Assembly: GCF_002209535.1 (NCBI RefSeq)
Contig: NZ_NJIG01000004.1
Coordinates: 186,001 to 250,000, forward strand
Length of the DNA stretch: 64,000 nucleotides
Direction: 5' to 3'
Source of the DNA: Achromobacter marplatensis
GTDB taxonomy: Bacteria > Pseudomonadota > Gammaproteobacteria > Burkholderiales > Burkholderiaceae_B
Every line of letters begins with the position of its first letter. The first letter of the stretch is position 1. The translations under genes and the position numbers were made by a program. Below the pieces are notes generated by a model. The model had not been told where the DNA came from. It did not search any database and saw only the letters and a list, made by a program, of their open reading frames with translations. Shown in pieces: positions 42,902 to 53,504 of this stretch.

Positions 42902-44034
42902 AGCGCCTGGGCCTTATCCTGCTACGCGTGTTCACGGCGTTCGATTGGCCGCTGCTGGCGATTCTGATGATGTTCGCCGCGCTGGGCCTGACCGTCATGC
43001 ATTCGGCGGTGGGCGGCACGGACTGGCGCTTCGCGGAGCAGTCACGCAATTTCATCATCGCGTTCTTCGCGATGTGGACGATGTCGCTGATCCCGCCCAA
43101 GTGGCTGATGAAGCTGGCCCTGCCATTCTATGTAGTGGGCGTGGTGCTGTTGCTGGGCGTGGAGTTCTTCGGTGAAACCAGCAAGGGCGCGACCCGCTGG
43201 CTGAACCTGGGTGTGACGCGTATCCAGCCGTCCGAGATGATGAAGATCGCCGTGCCGATGATGCTGGCCTGGTACTTCCAGCGCCACGAAGGCGCCGTGC
43301 GCATCCGCGACTTCCTGGCGGCTGCCGCGATGCTGGCCGCGCCGTTCGGCCTGATCGTGCTGCAGCCTGACCTGGGCACGGCACTGCTGGTGTTCGGCGC
43401 GGGTTTCTTCGTGATCTATTTCGCGGGCCTGTCGTTCAAGTTGCTGGTGCCGGTGATGCTGGCGGGCATCATTGCGATTGGGACGCTGGTGTATTACGAA
43501 GACCAGCTATGCGAGCCGGATGTGGACTGGGTGGTGCTGCACGACTATCAGAAGCACCGGGTTTGCACGCTGTTGAATCCCAGCTCCGATCCCTTGGGCA
43601 AGGGCTTCCATACGATCCAGTCGATGATCGCGGTGGGCTCGGGCGGCGTCTACGGCAAGGGCTACATGAAGGGCACGCAGACGCACCTGGACTTCATTCC
43701 CGAACGCACGACCGACTTTATTTTCGCGGTGTACGCCGAGGAATTCGGCCTGTACGGCGGCATCGCGATCCTGGTGCTGTACGGCCTGATGATGGCGCGC
43801 GGCCTGACGATCGCATCGCGCGCATCGTCGCAGTTCGGCCGCTTGCTGGCGGGGGCGCTGACGATGATGCTGTTCATCTATGTGTTCGTGAACGTGGGGA
43901 TGGTGACAGGGATCCTGCCCGTCGTCGGCGTGCCGTTGCCGTTCATGAGTTACGGGGGGACGGCGTTGTTTACGATGGGGATCGCATTCGGGATCATGAT
44001 GAGTATTAGCCGACATCGGTCGGTTAAGGCTTGA
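42898..44034 (+). CDS. mrdB: peptidoglycan glycosyltransferase RodA
   Basis: 378-aa SEDS-family polymerase with about ten membrane segments that polymerises lipid II together with PBP2. Family motifs are IQPSEMMKIAVPMML, LIVLQPDLGTALLVF, HLDFIPERTTDFIFAVYAEE and the C-terminal PLPFMSYGGTALFTMG. Its ATG overlaps the mrdA stop as ATGA. It is the last gene of the cell-shape operon; beyond it lies the repeat cluster. Confidence 0.96.
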   Translation: MKRLGLILLRVFTAFDWPLLAILMMFAALGLTVMHSAVGGTDWRFAEQSRNFIIAFFAMWTMSLIPPKWLMKLALPFYVVGVVLLLGVEFFGETSKGATRWLNLGVTRIQPSEMMKIAVPMMLAWYFQRHEGAVRIRDFLAAAAMLAAPFGLIVLQPDLGTALLVFGAGFFVIYFAGLSFKLLVPVMLAGIIAIGTLVYYEDQLCEPDVDWVVLHDYQKHRVCTLLNPSSDPLGKGFHTIQSMIAVGSGGVYGKGYMKGTQTHLDFIPERTTDFIFAVYAEEFGLYGGIAILVLYGLMMARGLTIASRASSQFGRLLAGALTMMLFIYVFVNVGMVTGILPVVGVPLPFMSYGGTALFTMGIAFGIMMSISRHRSVKA

Positions 44035-44147
44035 TTGCTGGTGTCGGGCGGGCTGGTGATTCCTTGAGGGGCTCGGTGGCGCTGCGGGTCGGGTTCGTCT
44101 TACTGCAGGTCGTGATTCGTCTTGCTGAGGATCGTGCTTCGTAGGTT

Positions 44148-44312
44148 GCCCGTCGGTGTGAGCGTCATGGCCACTCGCGCCCACGATTGCGGTCCGGCGC
44201 CCGGGCGCCGGACGTCCCCTTCGTCATCTTCGTTGTTGCCTACGGCAACTGCCTTCAGATTCCCTCGGGCGCATCGAGGTTGCTCGCGTCCATGCCGCCC
44301 ACACCGACGGGC
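44148..44312 (-). repeat. dispersed structured element D, copy 3 (inverted orientation)
   Basis: Read on the minus strand: a 23-bp terminal stem pairs 44312-44290 with 44170-44148 (one G/T pair, one mismatch). Then come the conserved GCCCGAGGGAATCTGAAGGC, hairpin 44249-44235, AACGAAGATGACGAAGGGG and hairpin 44213-44192. Same order and total length (165 nt) as copy 1. Stem sequences differ from the other copies but still pair. Confidence 0.7.
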
Positions 44313-44375
44313 TCGCGCCGTCTTGGTTTGGTGCGGTGCTGGACCTGTGTTCAGTTTCGAGTTTGCGTGGCCCGC

Positions 44376-44409
44376 CGATTGCGGCCGCGCAGGCGGCCGT
44401 AATCGGCAT
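44376..44409 (-). repeat. dispersed hairpin module C, copy 3
   Basis: Outer stem GCCGATT/AATCGGC (44376-44382 with 44403-44409) around inner GGCCGC/GCGGCC. Flanks GCGTAT and GGGCCACGC correspond to copies 1, 2 and 4. It lies upstream of element D copy 3 on the minus strand, as copy 2 lies upstream of D copy 1. Confidence 0.65.
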
Positions 44410-44548
44410 ACGCGCTGTGCGTCGTCGGGGTGGTGATCGCTTGCGCGCTTGCGTGGGGGGCGTGCTGATGGGTCCGCAATCACGTGGGGTGGGGTAGAGA
44501 TGGGCGGCAAGCCGCCCATCCGGCAGCAGGGTTCAACTGACGAAGCTT

Positions 44549-44694
44549 GTAGGATGGGTGAAGCGCGGTTGGGTTTTTGGAAGAACGATTGCCTCGATCG
44601 CGCGCAACCCATCTCTTGGCATGCTTCGTGATGGGTTACGTGCGCTGAACGCTCGTGTTCTTGCCGGTGTCCGCACGCACTCCACCCATCCTAC
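44549..44694. repeat. single module B palindrome
   Basis: A 146-bp element bounded by GTAGGATGGGTG (44549) and CACCCATCCTAC (ending 44694), with internal GATGGGT/ACCCATC alternation. Same family as the three tandem units at 19968-20621 but shorter and diverged in its centre. It is at the middle of a mirrored set of modules C and D. Confidence 0.8.
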
Positions 44695-44759
44695 GAACGG
44701 CGAACAACGCTCCGGCCTACACGCGTAGCGGCTTGCTTCCGACGCAAGACACCGCGTAA

Positions 44760-44794
44760 GCCCCCAAAGGCCGCCCGGGCGGCCGGCCGGGGGC
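44760..44794 (+). repeat. dispersed hairpin module C, copy 4
   Basis: Outer stem GCCCCC/GGGGGC (44760-44765 with 44789-44794); inner GGCCGCC/GGCGGCC. Compared with copy 2, an A-T pair has become C-G in the outer stem. Flanks GCGTAA and GGGCCCCGCAAGA are the same as copy 2. Confidence 0.7.
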
Positions 44795-44886
44795 GGGCCC
44801 CGCAAGATATCTCTCACCCCAATACCGCGTGCAAGAACCCTAAGCACACGGCTCCCCCCAATGGACGTCAGGTTGCAACTGCGCGA

Positions 44887-45065
44887 GCCCGTCGCGGCGG
44901 AGGCCTGCCGTGCGCGGGGCGTCGATAAGCCCGAGGGAATCTGAAGGCAGTTGCCGCAGGCAACAACGAAGATGACAAAGGGGGGGGCCGCCGAGGCAAG
45001 TCCGGAGCGAAGGCTCCGGACCGCAATCGTTGACCCGCGCACGGCAGGCCTCCGTCGTGACGGGC
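44887..45065 (+). repeat. dispersed structured element D, copy 2 (candidate structured RNA)
   Basis: A 32-bp terminal stem pairs 44887-44918 with 45034-45065 (30 Watson-Crick plus two G-U on the plus strand). Inner hairpins are 44950-44955/44959-44964 and 45000-45008/45013-45021. Against copy 1, six stem positions differ: four are full double compensations, the other two keep pairing through G-U. The loop regions hold the same conserved stretches. Confidence 0.75.
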
Positions 45066-45102
45066 GTCCTAAGAACCAGCACCCGTCACTAAGTACGTAC
45101 CG

Positions 45103-46155
45103 TCAACCCGGTAACGCCTCCGGCACACCCAGGTCGGCTGCCAGCTTCTTCAAGCCATCCCAGATCCGGCTATCAAATTCCACCGAATCGGCATTCACGG
45201 CGCGGTTGCGGGCTTCGTATTCGCCCGGATACTGCACGGATTCCACGCCGGGTTGCGGCTTGCATGCGTGCAGGTAGTCGATGAACGCGCCGACTTCCAT
45301 CGTTCGCCAGTCGGTGTTGAAGTCCACCTGCGGATCCAGCAGCAGCGCGAACATGTTGTTCGTCGCCACGCCGATGCGCGGGTGTTCGGGCTGGATCGTG
45401 CCGCCGCCGGACAGGACGCCTGCCAGCAGTTCGGCCACCAGCCCCAGCGCGTAGCCTTTGTGGCCGCCGAAAGGAAGCAGGGCGCCGGGCGGGTCGGTGA
45501 AAAGGGCGCCCGGGTCCGTCGTCGGGTTGCCGTCGGCGTCGATGAGAGATCCCGGGGGCGCTTGTTCCCCCTTGGCCGCCAGCACGCGCGCCTTGTTCAC
45601 GGCGATGGAACTGGTGGCCATGTCCACGATGAAGGGCGGACGGCCGCCCGGCAGCGGGCCGGCGAAGCACAGCGGGTTCGTGGTCAGGCACGCCTGCGCG
45701 CCGCCGAACGGCGCCACGGTGGGCGAGCGGTTGATCACGTTGGTGAAGGCCAGCAGGATCAGGCCCTTGGCCGCCACCATTTCGCCGAAGTGGCCCATGC
45801 GGCCCAGGTGGTGGCTGTGGCGCAGGGTTACGATGCATTGGCCGTGTTCCTGCGTGCGCTCGATGGCCTTTTCGATGACGACTTTGCCGACGTACTGGCC
45901 CAGGCCGTGGTGGCCGTCGTAGGCCAGCATGGCGCCGCGGTCGTTGACCAGTTCGGGCCGGCCGTCCGGCTTGGCGAGGCCTTCGGACAGCACGCGCCGG
46001 TAGTTCGTCAGGATAGACAGGCCGTGGCTGGTGTAGCCCACCCGGTCGGACTCGACCAGGTGTTCGGCCACGTCGCGGGCGATGTCTTCGGGTACGCCTT
46101 GCGCCATCAGCACGCGGCGGCCGTATTCATTGGCTTGGGCAATGGAGAGTTTCAT
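45103..46155 (-). CDS. Ldh_2-family (malate/L-lactate-type) dehydrogenase
   Basis: 350-aa NAD(P)-dependent 2-oxoacid reductase/2-hydroxyacid dehydrogenase with the non-Rossmann Ldh_2 fold. Recognisable parts are DRVGYTSHGLSILTNYRRVL near the N-terminus, the His-containing LRHSHHLGRMGHFGEMVA active region, IVDMATSSIAVNKARV and FGGHKGYALGLVAELLAGVLSG. Known activities include malate, sulfolactate, ureidoglycolate and piperideine-2-carboxylate dehydrogenases, so the substrate is open. It follows a DASS anion transporter by 12 nt, implying use of a transported carboxylate. Confidence 0.88.
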   Translation of the reverse strand: MKLSIAQANEYGRRVLMAQGVPEDIARDVAEHLVESDRVGYTSHGLSILTNYRRVLSEGLAKPDGRPELVNDRGAMLAYDGHHGLGQYVGKVVIEKAIERTQEHGQCIVTLRHSHHLGRMGHFGEMVAAKGLILLAFTNVINRSPTVAPFGGAQACLTTNPLCFAGPLPGGRPPFIVDMATSSIAVNKARVLAAKGEQAPPGSLIDADGNPTTDPGALFTDPPGALLPFGGHKGYALGLVAELLAGVLSGGGTIQPEHPRIGVATNNMFALLLDPQVDFNTDWRTMEVGAFIDYLHACKPQPGVESVQYPGEYEARNRAVNADSVEFDSRIWDGLKKLAADLGVPEALPG

Positions 46156-46167
46156 GATGCGTACTCC

Positions 46168-47667
46168 TTAGAGCCAGCCGAGCCAGCGCCAGTACGTCGC
46201 GCCCATCACCAGCATCAGCAGGTAGCCCACGATGGTGACGATGATGCCGACTTTGGCGAACTGCTTGGCGTTGAAGGTTTCCGTGCCCAGGCACACCATG
46301 TTCTGCGGCGCGTTGATGGGCAGGATGAAGCCGTAGCTGACAACGAAGCCCAGCAGCATGGTCATGCCCAGGCGGCTGAAGTCGCCCGGCAGCGTGGCCA
46401 GCACCGAGATCAGGATGGGCAGCATGGCCGAGGTCAGCGCGGTGGCGCTGGCGAAACCCAGGTGGATGACGATCAGGAACGCGGCAAGGATGGCGAAGAT
46501 GGCCAGCGGTCCCAGGTGATCCAGCCCGGTGTGCGCCACGACCTGGTTGCCCAGCCATTGGCCCGCTTGCGTCGTCAGCAGGGCGGTGCCCAGGCTGATA
46601 CCCACGCCGAACACGATCACCGTGCCCCATGGGATGCGCGATTGCACGTCTTTCCACGTCATCACGCCAAAGCGAGGCAGCATCAGCAGGACCAGGCCGA
46701 AGTAGGTGGTCGACGTGGTGTCGAACTTGTGCAGTTTGCCTTCAGTCGACCAGAACAGCAGCAGCATGACCGACACCGCCATCAGGCGCTTTTGCGCACC
46801 CGTCATGGGGCCCAGCTCAAGCAGCGATTTTTCGACCGCTTCCTTGCCTCCGGCGATGCTATCGCTTTCCGGCGGCAGCATCTTCAGCACCACGATGATC
46901 AGCACGGCCGACATGATCAGCGACCAGGGGGCGCCGGCGATCAGCCAGTCCGACCACGCCACGCGTTCGCCCAGCATCTTTTCCATGAAGCCGACCGTCA
47001 GCAGGTTCTGGGCGGCGGCCGTCTGGATGCCGACGTTCCAGATGCTGGTGGCTTGCGCCACGATGATCATGATGCCGGCGGCGATGTTCGAGCGCTTGTC
47101 CACGCCGAAAGCGGCGATGACACCCATCATGATGGGCACCACGGCGGCGCTGCGGGCGGTGGCGCTGGGTACGACCAGGCTCAGCACGATCGTCACGGCG
47201 ATACATCCGATCAGGATGCGGCGCGTGCTGGTGCCGACCTTGGACAGGGTGACCAGCGCGATGCGCCGGTCCAGCCCGGTGAAGGTCATGGCGGCGGCAA
47301 TGAACAAGGCGCCGGTGACCAGCGCCAGCGCCGAATTCGCAAAGCCGGTCAGCGCCATGCTGATGGCGGCCGACGTGCCGTACAGCACGTTCGGGTCTTT
47401 GATTGTCGGAGCCGTGCCCAACAGGAAAGCCATCAGCGTCGTGATCATGATCGCGCTGGCTTCGTAAGACACGGCTTCGGTAATCCAGACCACCACGGCA
47501 AACGCCAGGATCGCCAGCATGCGGTGTCCCGCGACCGGCAGGTCGGCGGGCAGGGGCATCATCAACACCCCGATCATCACCAGGATGCCGGCGACGAGTC
47601 CGATTGGGATTTTTGCTTTCTTTGGGGCTTGCGAGGCAGGGACAGCGGCTGGCGCGGTCATATCCAT
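46168..47667 (-). CDS. DASS-family (SLC13) anion symporter
   Basis: 499-aa inner-membrane transporter of di-/tricarboxylates or sulfonates, with about 12-14 hydrophobic segments. The substrate-site signature is seen in the two SNT-like regions, here VVPSATARSAAVVPIMMGVIAAF and GFILPINAPQNMVCLGTETF, consistent with CitT/DASS members. The N-terminal tail is Ala/Pro/Lys-rich (MDMTAPAAVPASQAPKKAK). It heads a two-gene operon with the Ldh_2 dehydrogenase. Confidence 0.87.
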   Translation of the reverse strand: MDMTAPAAVPASQAPKKAKIPIGLVAGILVMIGVLMMPLPADLPVAGHRMLAILAFAVVVWITEAVSYEASAIMITTLMAFLLGTAPTIKDPNVLYGTSAAISMALTGFANSALALVTGALFIAAAMTFTGLDRRIALVTLSKVGTSTRRILIGCIAVTIVLSLVVPSATARSAAVVPIMMGVIAAFGVDKRSNIAAGIMIIVAQATSIWNVGIQTAAAQNLLTVGFMEKMLGERVAWSDWLIAGAPWSLIMSAVLIIVVLKMLPPESDSIAGGKEAVEKSLLELGPMTGAQKRLMAVSVMLLLFWSTEGKLHKFDTTSTTYFGLVLLMLPRFGVMTWKDVQSRIPWGTVIVFGVGISLGTALLTTQAGQWLGNQVVAHTGLDHLGPLAIFAILAAFLIVIHLGFASATALTSAMLPILISVLATLPGDFSRLGMTMLLGFVVSYGFILPINAPQNMVCLGTETFNAKQFAKVGIIVTIVGYLLMLVMGATYWRWLGWL

Positions 47668-47686
47668 CTCCGGTTAAGGTCAAACT

Positions 47687-47734
47687 ACCGACACACTCCC
47701 CGCGAGCACGGGTTATTCAATTCGATGTGTCGGT
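47687..47734. promoter_or_regulatory. inverted repeat upstream of the DASS/Ldh_2 operon
   Basis: Perfect 9-bp arms ACCGACACA (47687-47695) and TGTGTCGGT (47726-47734) are separated by 30 bp. The repeat begins 20 bp before the transporter start codon and has no T-run. It could be a regulator-binding site made of two half-sites. No regulator gene is adjacent. Confidence 0.5.
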
Positions 47735-47960
47735 GCTACAGGATGATCGTGACGGCATTGAGGAAAACCCGTATTGATGTGGGTCAAACCGAAGAAGATT
47801 TGCGCTTGTGGAAAACCCACGTGGGGCATTATGCTCGTCCGCCCTCGCTGGTCGCAAGTCTAGGAATGTTGCATAAATGCACCCTAATTGTGCCGAAGCC
47901 ACCGCGACGGCCACGACATTCTTACGTTAATTCGTTCGTGTTATGGCGCAAATGCGCTAT

Positions 47961-48536
47961 TCAACCCAGCGCCAGGCGCAGCTGCTCGTCCAGGTGCAGC
48001 GTGGGCGCCACGCGCCAGCCGCTCTGCGCATACCGCAGCCACCGGCCCAGCACCAAGTGCGTCAGCAGGCTGGCATGCGCGGCCACATTGGCGTCCGGCG
48101 GCAGGCCGCCGTCCGTGATGGCGATGCGCAGCGACTGCTTCAGCGACGTTTCGATGCGGTCATTGATGTGGTTGATGCGCTCTTGCAGCCGATTGTCTTC
48201 CGTGACCAGCGCGTCGCCGGTCAGCACCCGTGTCATGCCCTTGTTGCGTTCCGAGAAGGTCAGCAGCATGGAGACGGTCTTGTGCGCTTGCGGCACCCCA
48301 TAGGGTTCGGCGACGGCAATCTGGTTCACCAGCGTGAAGATGCTGGTTTCGATGAATTCGATCAGCCCTTCGAACATCTGCGCCTTGCTGGCGAAGTGCC
48401 GGTAGAGCGCGGCTTCCGACACTTCCAGGCGCGCGGCCAGGGCGGCTGTGGTAATGCGGGCCGCATGCGGCTGCTCCAGCATCTCGGCCAGTGTCTGCAG
48501 AATCTGGGTCTTGCGCTCGCCGGGTTTGCTCGCCAT
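47961..48536 (-). CDS. slmA: TetR-family nucleoid occlusion factor SlmA
   Basis: 191-aa TetR-fold DNA-binding protein that binds chromosomal sites and blocks FtsZ ring assembly over the nucleoid. The helix-turn-helix is RITTAALAARLEVSEAALYRHFASKAQMFEGLIEF, where SEAALYRHFASKAQMFEGL is the SlmA form of the motif. Length is close to E. coli SlmA (198 aa). I start at ATG 48536 (MASKPGERKTQIL). It follows the HAD gene and argB on the same strand, an order I recall from related genomes. Confidence 0.88.
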   Translation of the reverse strand: MASKPGERKTQILQTLAEMLEQPHAARITTAALAARLEVSEAALYRHFASKAQMFEGLIEFIETSIFTLVNQIAVAEPYGVPQAHKTVSMLLTFSERNKGMTRVLTGDALVTEDNRLQERINHINDRIETSLKQSLRIAITDGGLPPDANVAAHASLLTHLVLGRWLRYAQSGWRVAPTLHLDEQLRLALG

Positions 48537-48591
48537 GGAAGGGACTGCTCTCGCGCAGGCTTGACGGTGAAGGGGAGGGAGGAGCGCGCCG

Positions 48592-49338
48592 CTATCCCCG
48601 CAGGGGACGTCGGCGTAACAACAAATCACTGACGGAGTTTACCCGCAAGTCGACGTAGGCCGGACGATGCGAGCGGCCGCGGGAAAAGGGCGTGCCGGGG
48701 TGATAGACGTGCACGGTACGTACACCCGCCTGGCGCGCGCCGCGCAGGTTGGCCAGCGTGTCTTCCACCAGGACCGCGCGGTGGGCCGGCACGCCTTCGC
48801 GGGCCAGCACGTAGCGCAGCAGGGCGGGCGACGGCTTGGGGCGGAATTCGCCGTGCAGGCGCATGTGCTCGATGGCCCACAGGCTGTCGAACTGGTGCAG
48901 GATGCCCAGGCGGGACAGCACCGCGCGGGCGTAATGCAGCGGCGCGTTGGTCAGCAGCACCTTGCGGCCGGGCAGTTGCCGCAGCTTGTAGGCCAGCGCC
49001 TTTTCGGCGCGCACCAGCGGGTTGACGTCGAAGTCGTGGCTGCGGTGCAGGAAGTCATGCGGGTTCACGCCGTGATGCCGAACCATGCCGATCATCGTGG
49101 CGCCGTAGCGCTTCCAGTACAGCCGTCGCACGTCGTTGGCCGTGTCGATGTCGACATTCAAGGCCTCGGCCACGGCCATCGTCATGCCGTGGTCGATCTT
49201 GGGGAAGATGGCGTGCGAGGTGTCGTGGAGCGTATTGTCCAGATCGAACAGCCACAGGCGTTCGGAATCGCCCGTGGCCTCGCGGCGCGAGCGGCGCAAG
49301 CGCACCGCCGGTCGCAACAATTGTCGGCGCGCTTGCAT
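48592..49338 (-). CDS. HAD-family pyrimidine 5'-nucleotidase-like phosphatase
   Basis: About 248-aa HAD hydrolase. Motif I is WLFDLDNTLHD (nucleophile Asp), motif II VLLTNAPLHYARAVL, motif III Lys in FRPKPSPALLRYVLA and motif IV VLVEDTLANLRGAR. It belongs to the SDT1/pyrimidine nucleotidase subgroup by its DLDNTLHD start and all-helical cap. The basic N-terminal extension (RRQLLRPAVRLRRSRREA) is unusual but occurs in relatives. Start ATG 49338; GTG 49350 is possible. Confidence 0.85.
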   Translation of the reverse strand: MQARRQLLRPAVRLRRSRREATGDSERLWLFDLDNTLHDTSHAIFPKIDHGMTMAVAEALNVDIDTANDVRRLYWKRYGATMIGMVRHHGVNPHDFLHRSHDFDVNPLVRAEKALAYKLRQLPGRKVLLTNAPLHYARAVLSRLGILHQFDSLWAIEHMRLHGEFRPKPSPALLRYVLAREGVPAHRAVLVEDTLANLRGARQAGVRTVHVYHPGTPFSRGRSHRPAYVDLRVNSVSDLLLRRRPLRG

Positions 49339-49380
49339 CAAAAACGCCACCGGAGAGACATGGCACAGCCGTCCCGATCC

Positions 49381-49454
49381 GGGCCGCGCGGATCCGGCTC
49401 CGCCGGTCCGCAGCGGCGCCCCCTGGGGGGAAGCGCGCAGCGCTGCGGGGGGGG
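49381..49454. repeat. dispersed GC-rich element E, copy 2
   Basis: About 74 bp nearly identical to 29534-29611, with the same nested palindromes and G-run. It ends 3 nt from the argB stop codon and lies between argB and the HAD gene in a shared transcript direction. Confidence 0.75.
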
Positions 49455-49456
49455 CA

Positions 49457-51541
<2,085 letters not shown>

Positions 51542-51564
51542 TTAAACGGGCGATGCGGCGGGCA

Positions 51565-52059
51565 TCAGCCTGCCGCCAGCGCCTTTTTCACGGTGGCGTG
51601 GAATTCGGCCACATCGTATTCGCCCAGATAGCGCTTGATGATGTGTCCCTGCTTGTCGATCAGGAACGCCGTGGGCGTCAGCCGGATGTCGCCGAAGGCG
51701 CGCGCGATGTCGCCTTTGGTGTCCAGCGCCACGGGGAAGGGCAGCTTGCGCTGTTCGGCGAAGTTCAGCACGAAGTTGGGCGGATCGTAATCCATGGCGA
51801 CCGCCACGGCCTCGTAGCCCTTGGCGGCGTACTCTTTATAGGCGGCAATGGTTTCCGGCATCTGCTTCACGCAGGTCACACAGCTGGTTGCCCAGAACTT
51901 GACCAGCACGACCTTGCCGCGCAAGTCCTGCATCGAGAAGGTCTTGCCTTCCAGCGTGGTGAACGTGACGTCGGGCGCCGTCTGGGCGGGGCGCCAGACG
52001 AACCAGGCGCCGATGCCGACCGCGACCAGCACGGCCAGGGCTACGATGGCTTTTTTCAT
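51565..52059 (-). CDS. TlpA/ResA-like membrane-anchored thiol-disulfide oxidoreductase
   Basis: 164-aa thioredoxin-fold protein with one N-terminal membrane anchor (residues 4-21) and a periplasmic domain. The redox site is C60-V-T-C63 (WATSCVTCVKQMPE). CVTC is unlike the CPxC of classical ResA/thioredoxin, but this variant is typical of a TlpA subgroup. The cis-Pro loop is RLTPTAFLIDKQG. Probably keeps a periplasmic target reduced, for example in cytochrome maturation. Its ATG overlaps the dolP stop by 4 nt. Confidence 0.87.
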   Translation of the reverse strand: MKKAIVALAVLVAVGIGAWFVWRPAQTAPDVTFTTLEGKTFSMQDLRGKVVLVKFWATSCVTCVKQMPETIAAYKEYAAKGYEAVAVAMDYDPPNFVLNFAEQRKLPFPVALDTKGDIARAFGDIRLTPTAFLIDKQGHIIKRYLGEYDVAEFHATVKKALAAG

Positions 52060-52799
52060 TTGATGGGCATCGCTTCAACGCCATTGCTCGTGCCGGCCGC
52101 GCTGTTATCGCTGGGTGCTGCGCCGGCGCCGCTTTGAATGGGCGCTTTGGTTTCGGTGGAGGCGTCTCGGGTGCTGCTGTTGGACAGCCGGATCGCTTCC
52201 TCGCGGCTGATGGTTTCGAACAGTTTAACCACCTTGGCGACGCCGCCGACATCGGCGGTGGCGTTGGCGGCGTACTCGCCCTCGGCCTGGGTGACCTTGC
52301 CCATCAGGTAGACGACGCTGTGGTCGGTCGTCAGCGCGATGGTGCCGGACGGCACATACTTGGTGTTGATCAGCGCGGTCTTCACCTTGGAGGTGAGCCA
52401 GGTGTCGTTCGAGCGGGTGCCGAACGAGGCGATGGGGCCCACATTCAGCTGGTTGATGACCTGTTTGACGTTCTCGACGCCTTGCGCGATGGCGGTCGCC
52501 TGGGATTTGGCTTCCTCGGTGGGGACGTCGCCCGTCAGCAGCAGATGGCCGCCATAGGCCATGGCGTTGACCCGCGCGGTATCACCCAATTTCTGCGAGA
52601 TCTGGCTTTGCGCCTTGAAGGCCATGTTCTGGTCTTCAAGCTGGGTGCCTGACGTGCGGCGGTCCGTGACCACGACCGCGGTGGTGGCGGCGGCGCCGCC
52701 CACGATCAGGGGCGCGCAGGCCGTCAGCGAGAGCGCCGCGGTGGACAGTGCGGCCGCGAGCATCAGGGGGCGGACTGCGGTTCTGACGTCAGAAATCAT
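52056..52799 (-). CDS. dolP: BON-domain lipoprotein DolP (YraP-like)
   Basis: 247-aa outer-membrane lipoprotein with lipobox LTAC (C28). Two BON domains follow: residues about 60-125 (QISQKLGDTARVNAMAYGGHLLLTGDV) and about 130-200 (VKTALINTKYVPSGTIALTTDHSVVYLMGKV). DolP supports outer-membrane integrity and BAM function in E. coli. A low-complexity Ser/Thr/Ala tail of about 35 residues is added at the C-terminus. Order yraN-diaA-dolP is the same as in E. coli, with 4-nt overlaps at both ends of dolP here. Confidence 0.9.
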   Translation of the reverse strand: MISDVRTAVRPLMLAAALSTAALSLTACAPLIVGGAAATTAVVVTDRRTSGTQLEDQNMAFKAQSQISQKLGDTARVNAMAYGGHLLLTGDVPTEEAKSQATAIAQGVENVKQVINQLNVGPIASFGTRSNDTWLTSKVKTALINTKYVPSGTIALTTDHSVVYLMGKVTQAEGEYAANATADVGGVAKVVKLFETISREEAIRLSNSSTRDASTETKAPIQSGAGAAPSDNSAAGTSNGVEAMPIK

Positions 52800-53389
52800 T
52801 CGGTGTCTCCAAGCAGAAGAGCGTCGATACCGTCGCACAGTGCGTGCAGCAGCAGAATATGGACTTCCTGGATCCGCATCGTGCGATCGCTGGGAACACA
52901 TAGATGGACGTCCATGGGCGTAATGAGTTCCCCCATGACGCCGCCGCCCTTGCCCGTCAGGGCCAGCACGTGCATTTCGCGTGCACTGGCGGCTTCCATG
53001 GCGCGGACCACGTTGGGGGAATTGCCGCTGGTGGAAATCGCCACCAGGACGTCGCCGGCCTGGCCGAAGGCGTTGACCTGGCGCTCGTAGATTTCGTCGA
53101 AGCCGTAGTCGTTGCCGACGGCGGTGAGGATCGCGGTGTCCGTATTGAGCGCGATGCCCGCCAGCGGCAGGCGTTCGCGTTCGAAGCGGCCTACCAGTTC
53201 GGCGATGAAATGCTGCGCGTCCGCGGCGGATCCGCCGTTGCCGCAAGCCAGAATCTTGCCGTTGTTCGCCAGGGCGCCGAATAGCACGTCCACCGCCACT
53301 GCCAGCGGTTCGGCCAGGACGTTCATACTTTGTTCGCACGCAGCCATGGCGTCGCGAAAGTGCGACGTCATACGAGAGGTCATATCCAT
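52796..53389 (-). CDS. diaA: SIS-domain protein DiaA / phosphoheptose isomerase-like
   Basis: 197-aa single SIS-domain protein. The sugar-phosphate-binding signature is ILACGNGGSAADAQHFIAELVGRF, and a second conserved block is DVLVAISTSGNSPNVVRAM. Both GmhA (heptose isomerase) and DiaA (DnaA-binding initiator) share this sequence. Its position between yraN and dolP favours DiaA, which stimulates DnaA assembly at oriC in E. coli. GmhA function cannot be excluded. Confidence 0.83.
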   Translation of the reverse strand: MDMTSRMTSHFRDAMAACEQSMNVLAEPLAVAVDVLFGALANNGKILACGNGGSAADAQHFIAELVGRFERERLPLAGIALNTDTAILTAVGNDYGFDEIYERQVNAFGQAGDVLVAISTSGNSPNVVRAMEAASAREMHVLALTGKGGGVMGELITPMDVHLCVPSDRTMRIQEVHILLLHALCDGIDALLLGDTE

Positions 53390-53504
53390 GGGCGCGATTA
53401 TCTCACGGGGCGGTCGCGCTGTTCTGTCGATGCGTAACGACGTTGCGGCAGGGCGTTACGGGGGCGCCGGGCCGGTGGCGGGACGCGCCAGGCGGCAAGC
53501 GCAA

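Noticed and set aside
44148..45065. Repeat composite considered as an insertion sequence
   Set aside because: No transposase frame, no target-site duplication that I can see, and the internal modules also occur in a different order at 19.9-20.9 kb.
45253..48303. Very long open frame (about 1000 codons) antisense to the Ldh_2 and DASS genes
   Set aside because: Low-complexity His/Gln/Arg/Ala-rich translation typical of the antisense frame of high-GC genes; the minus-strand genes have clear family motifs.
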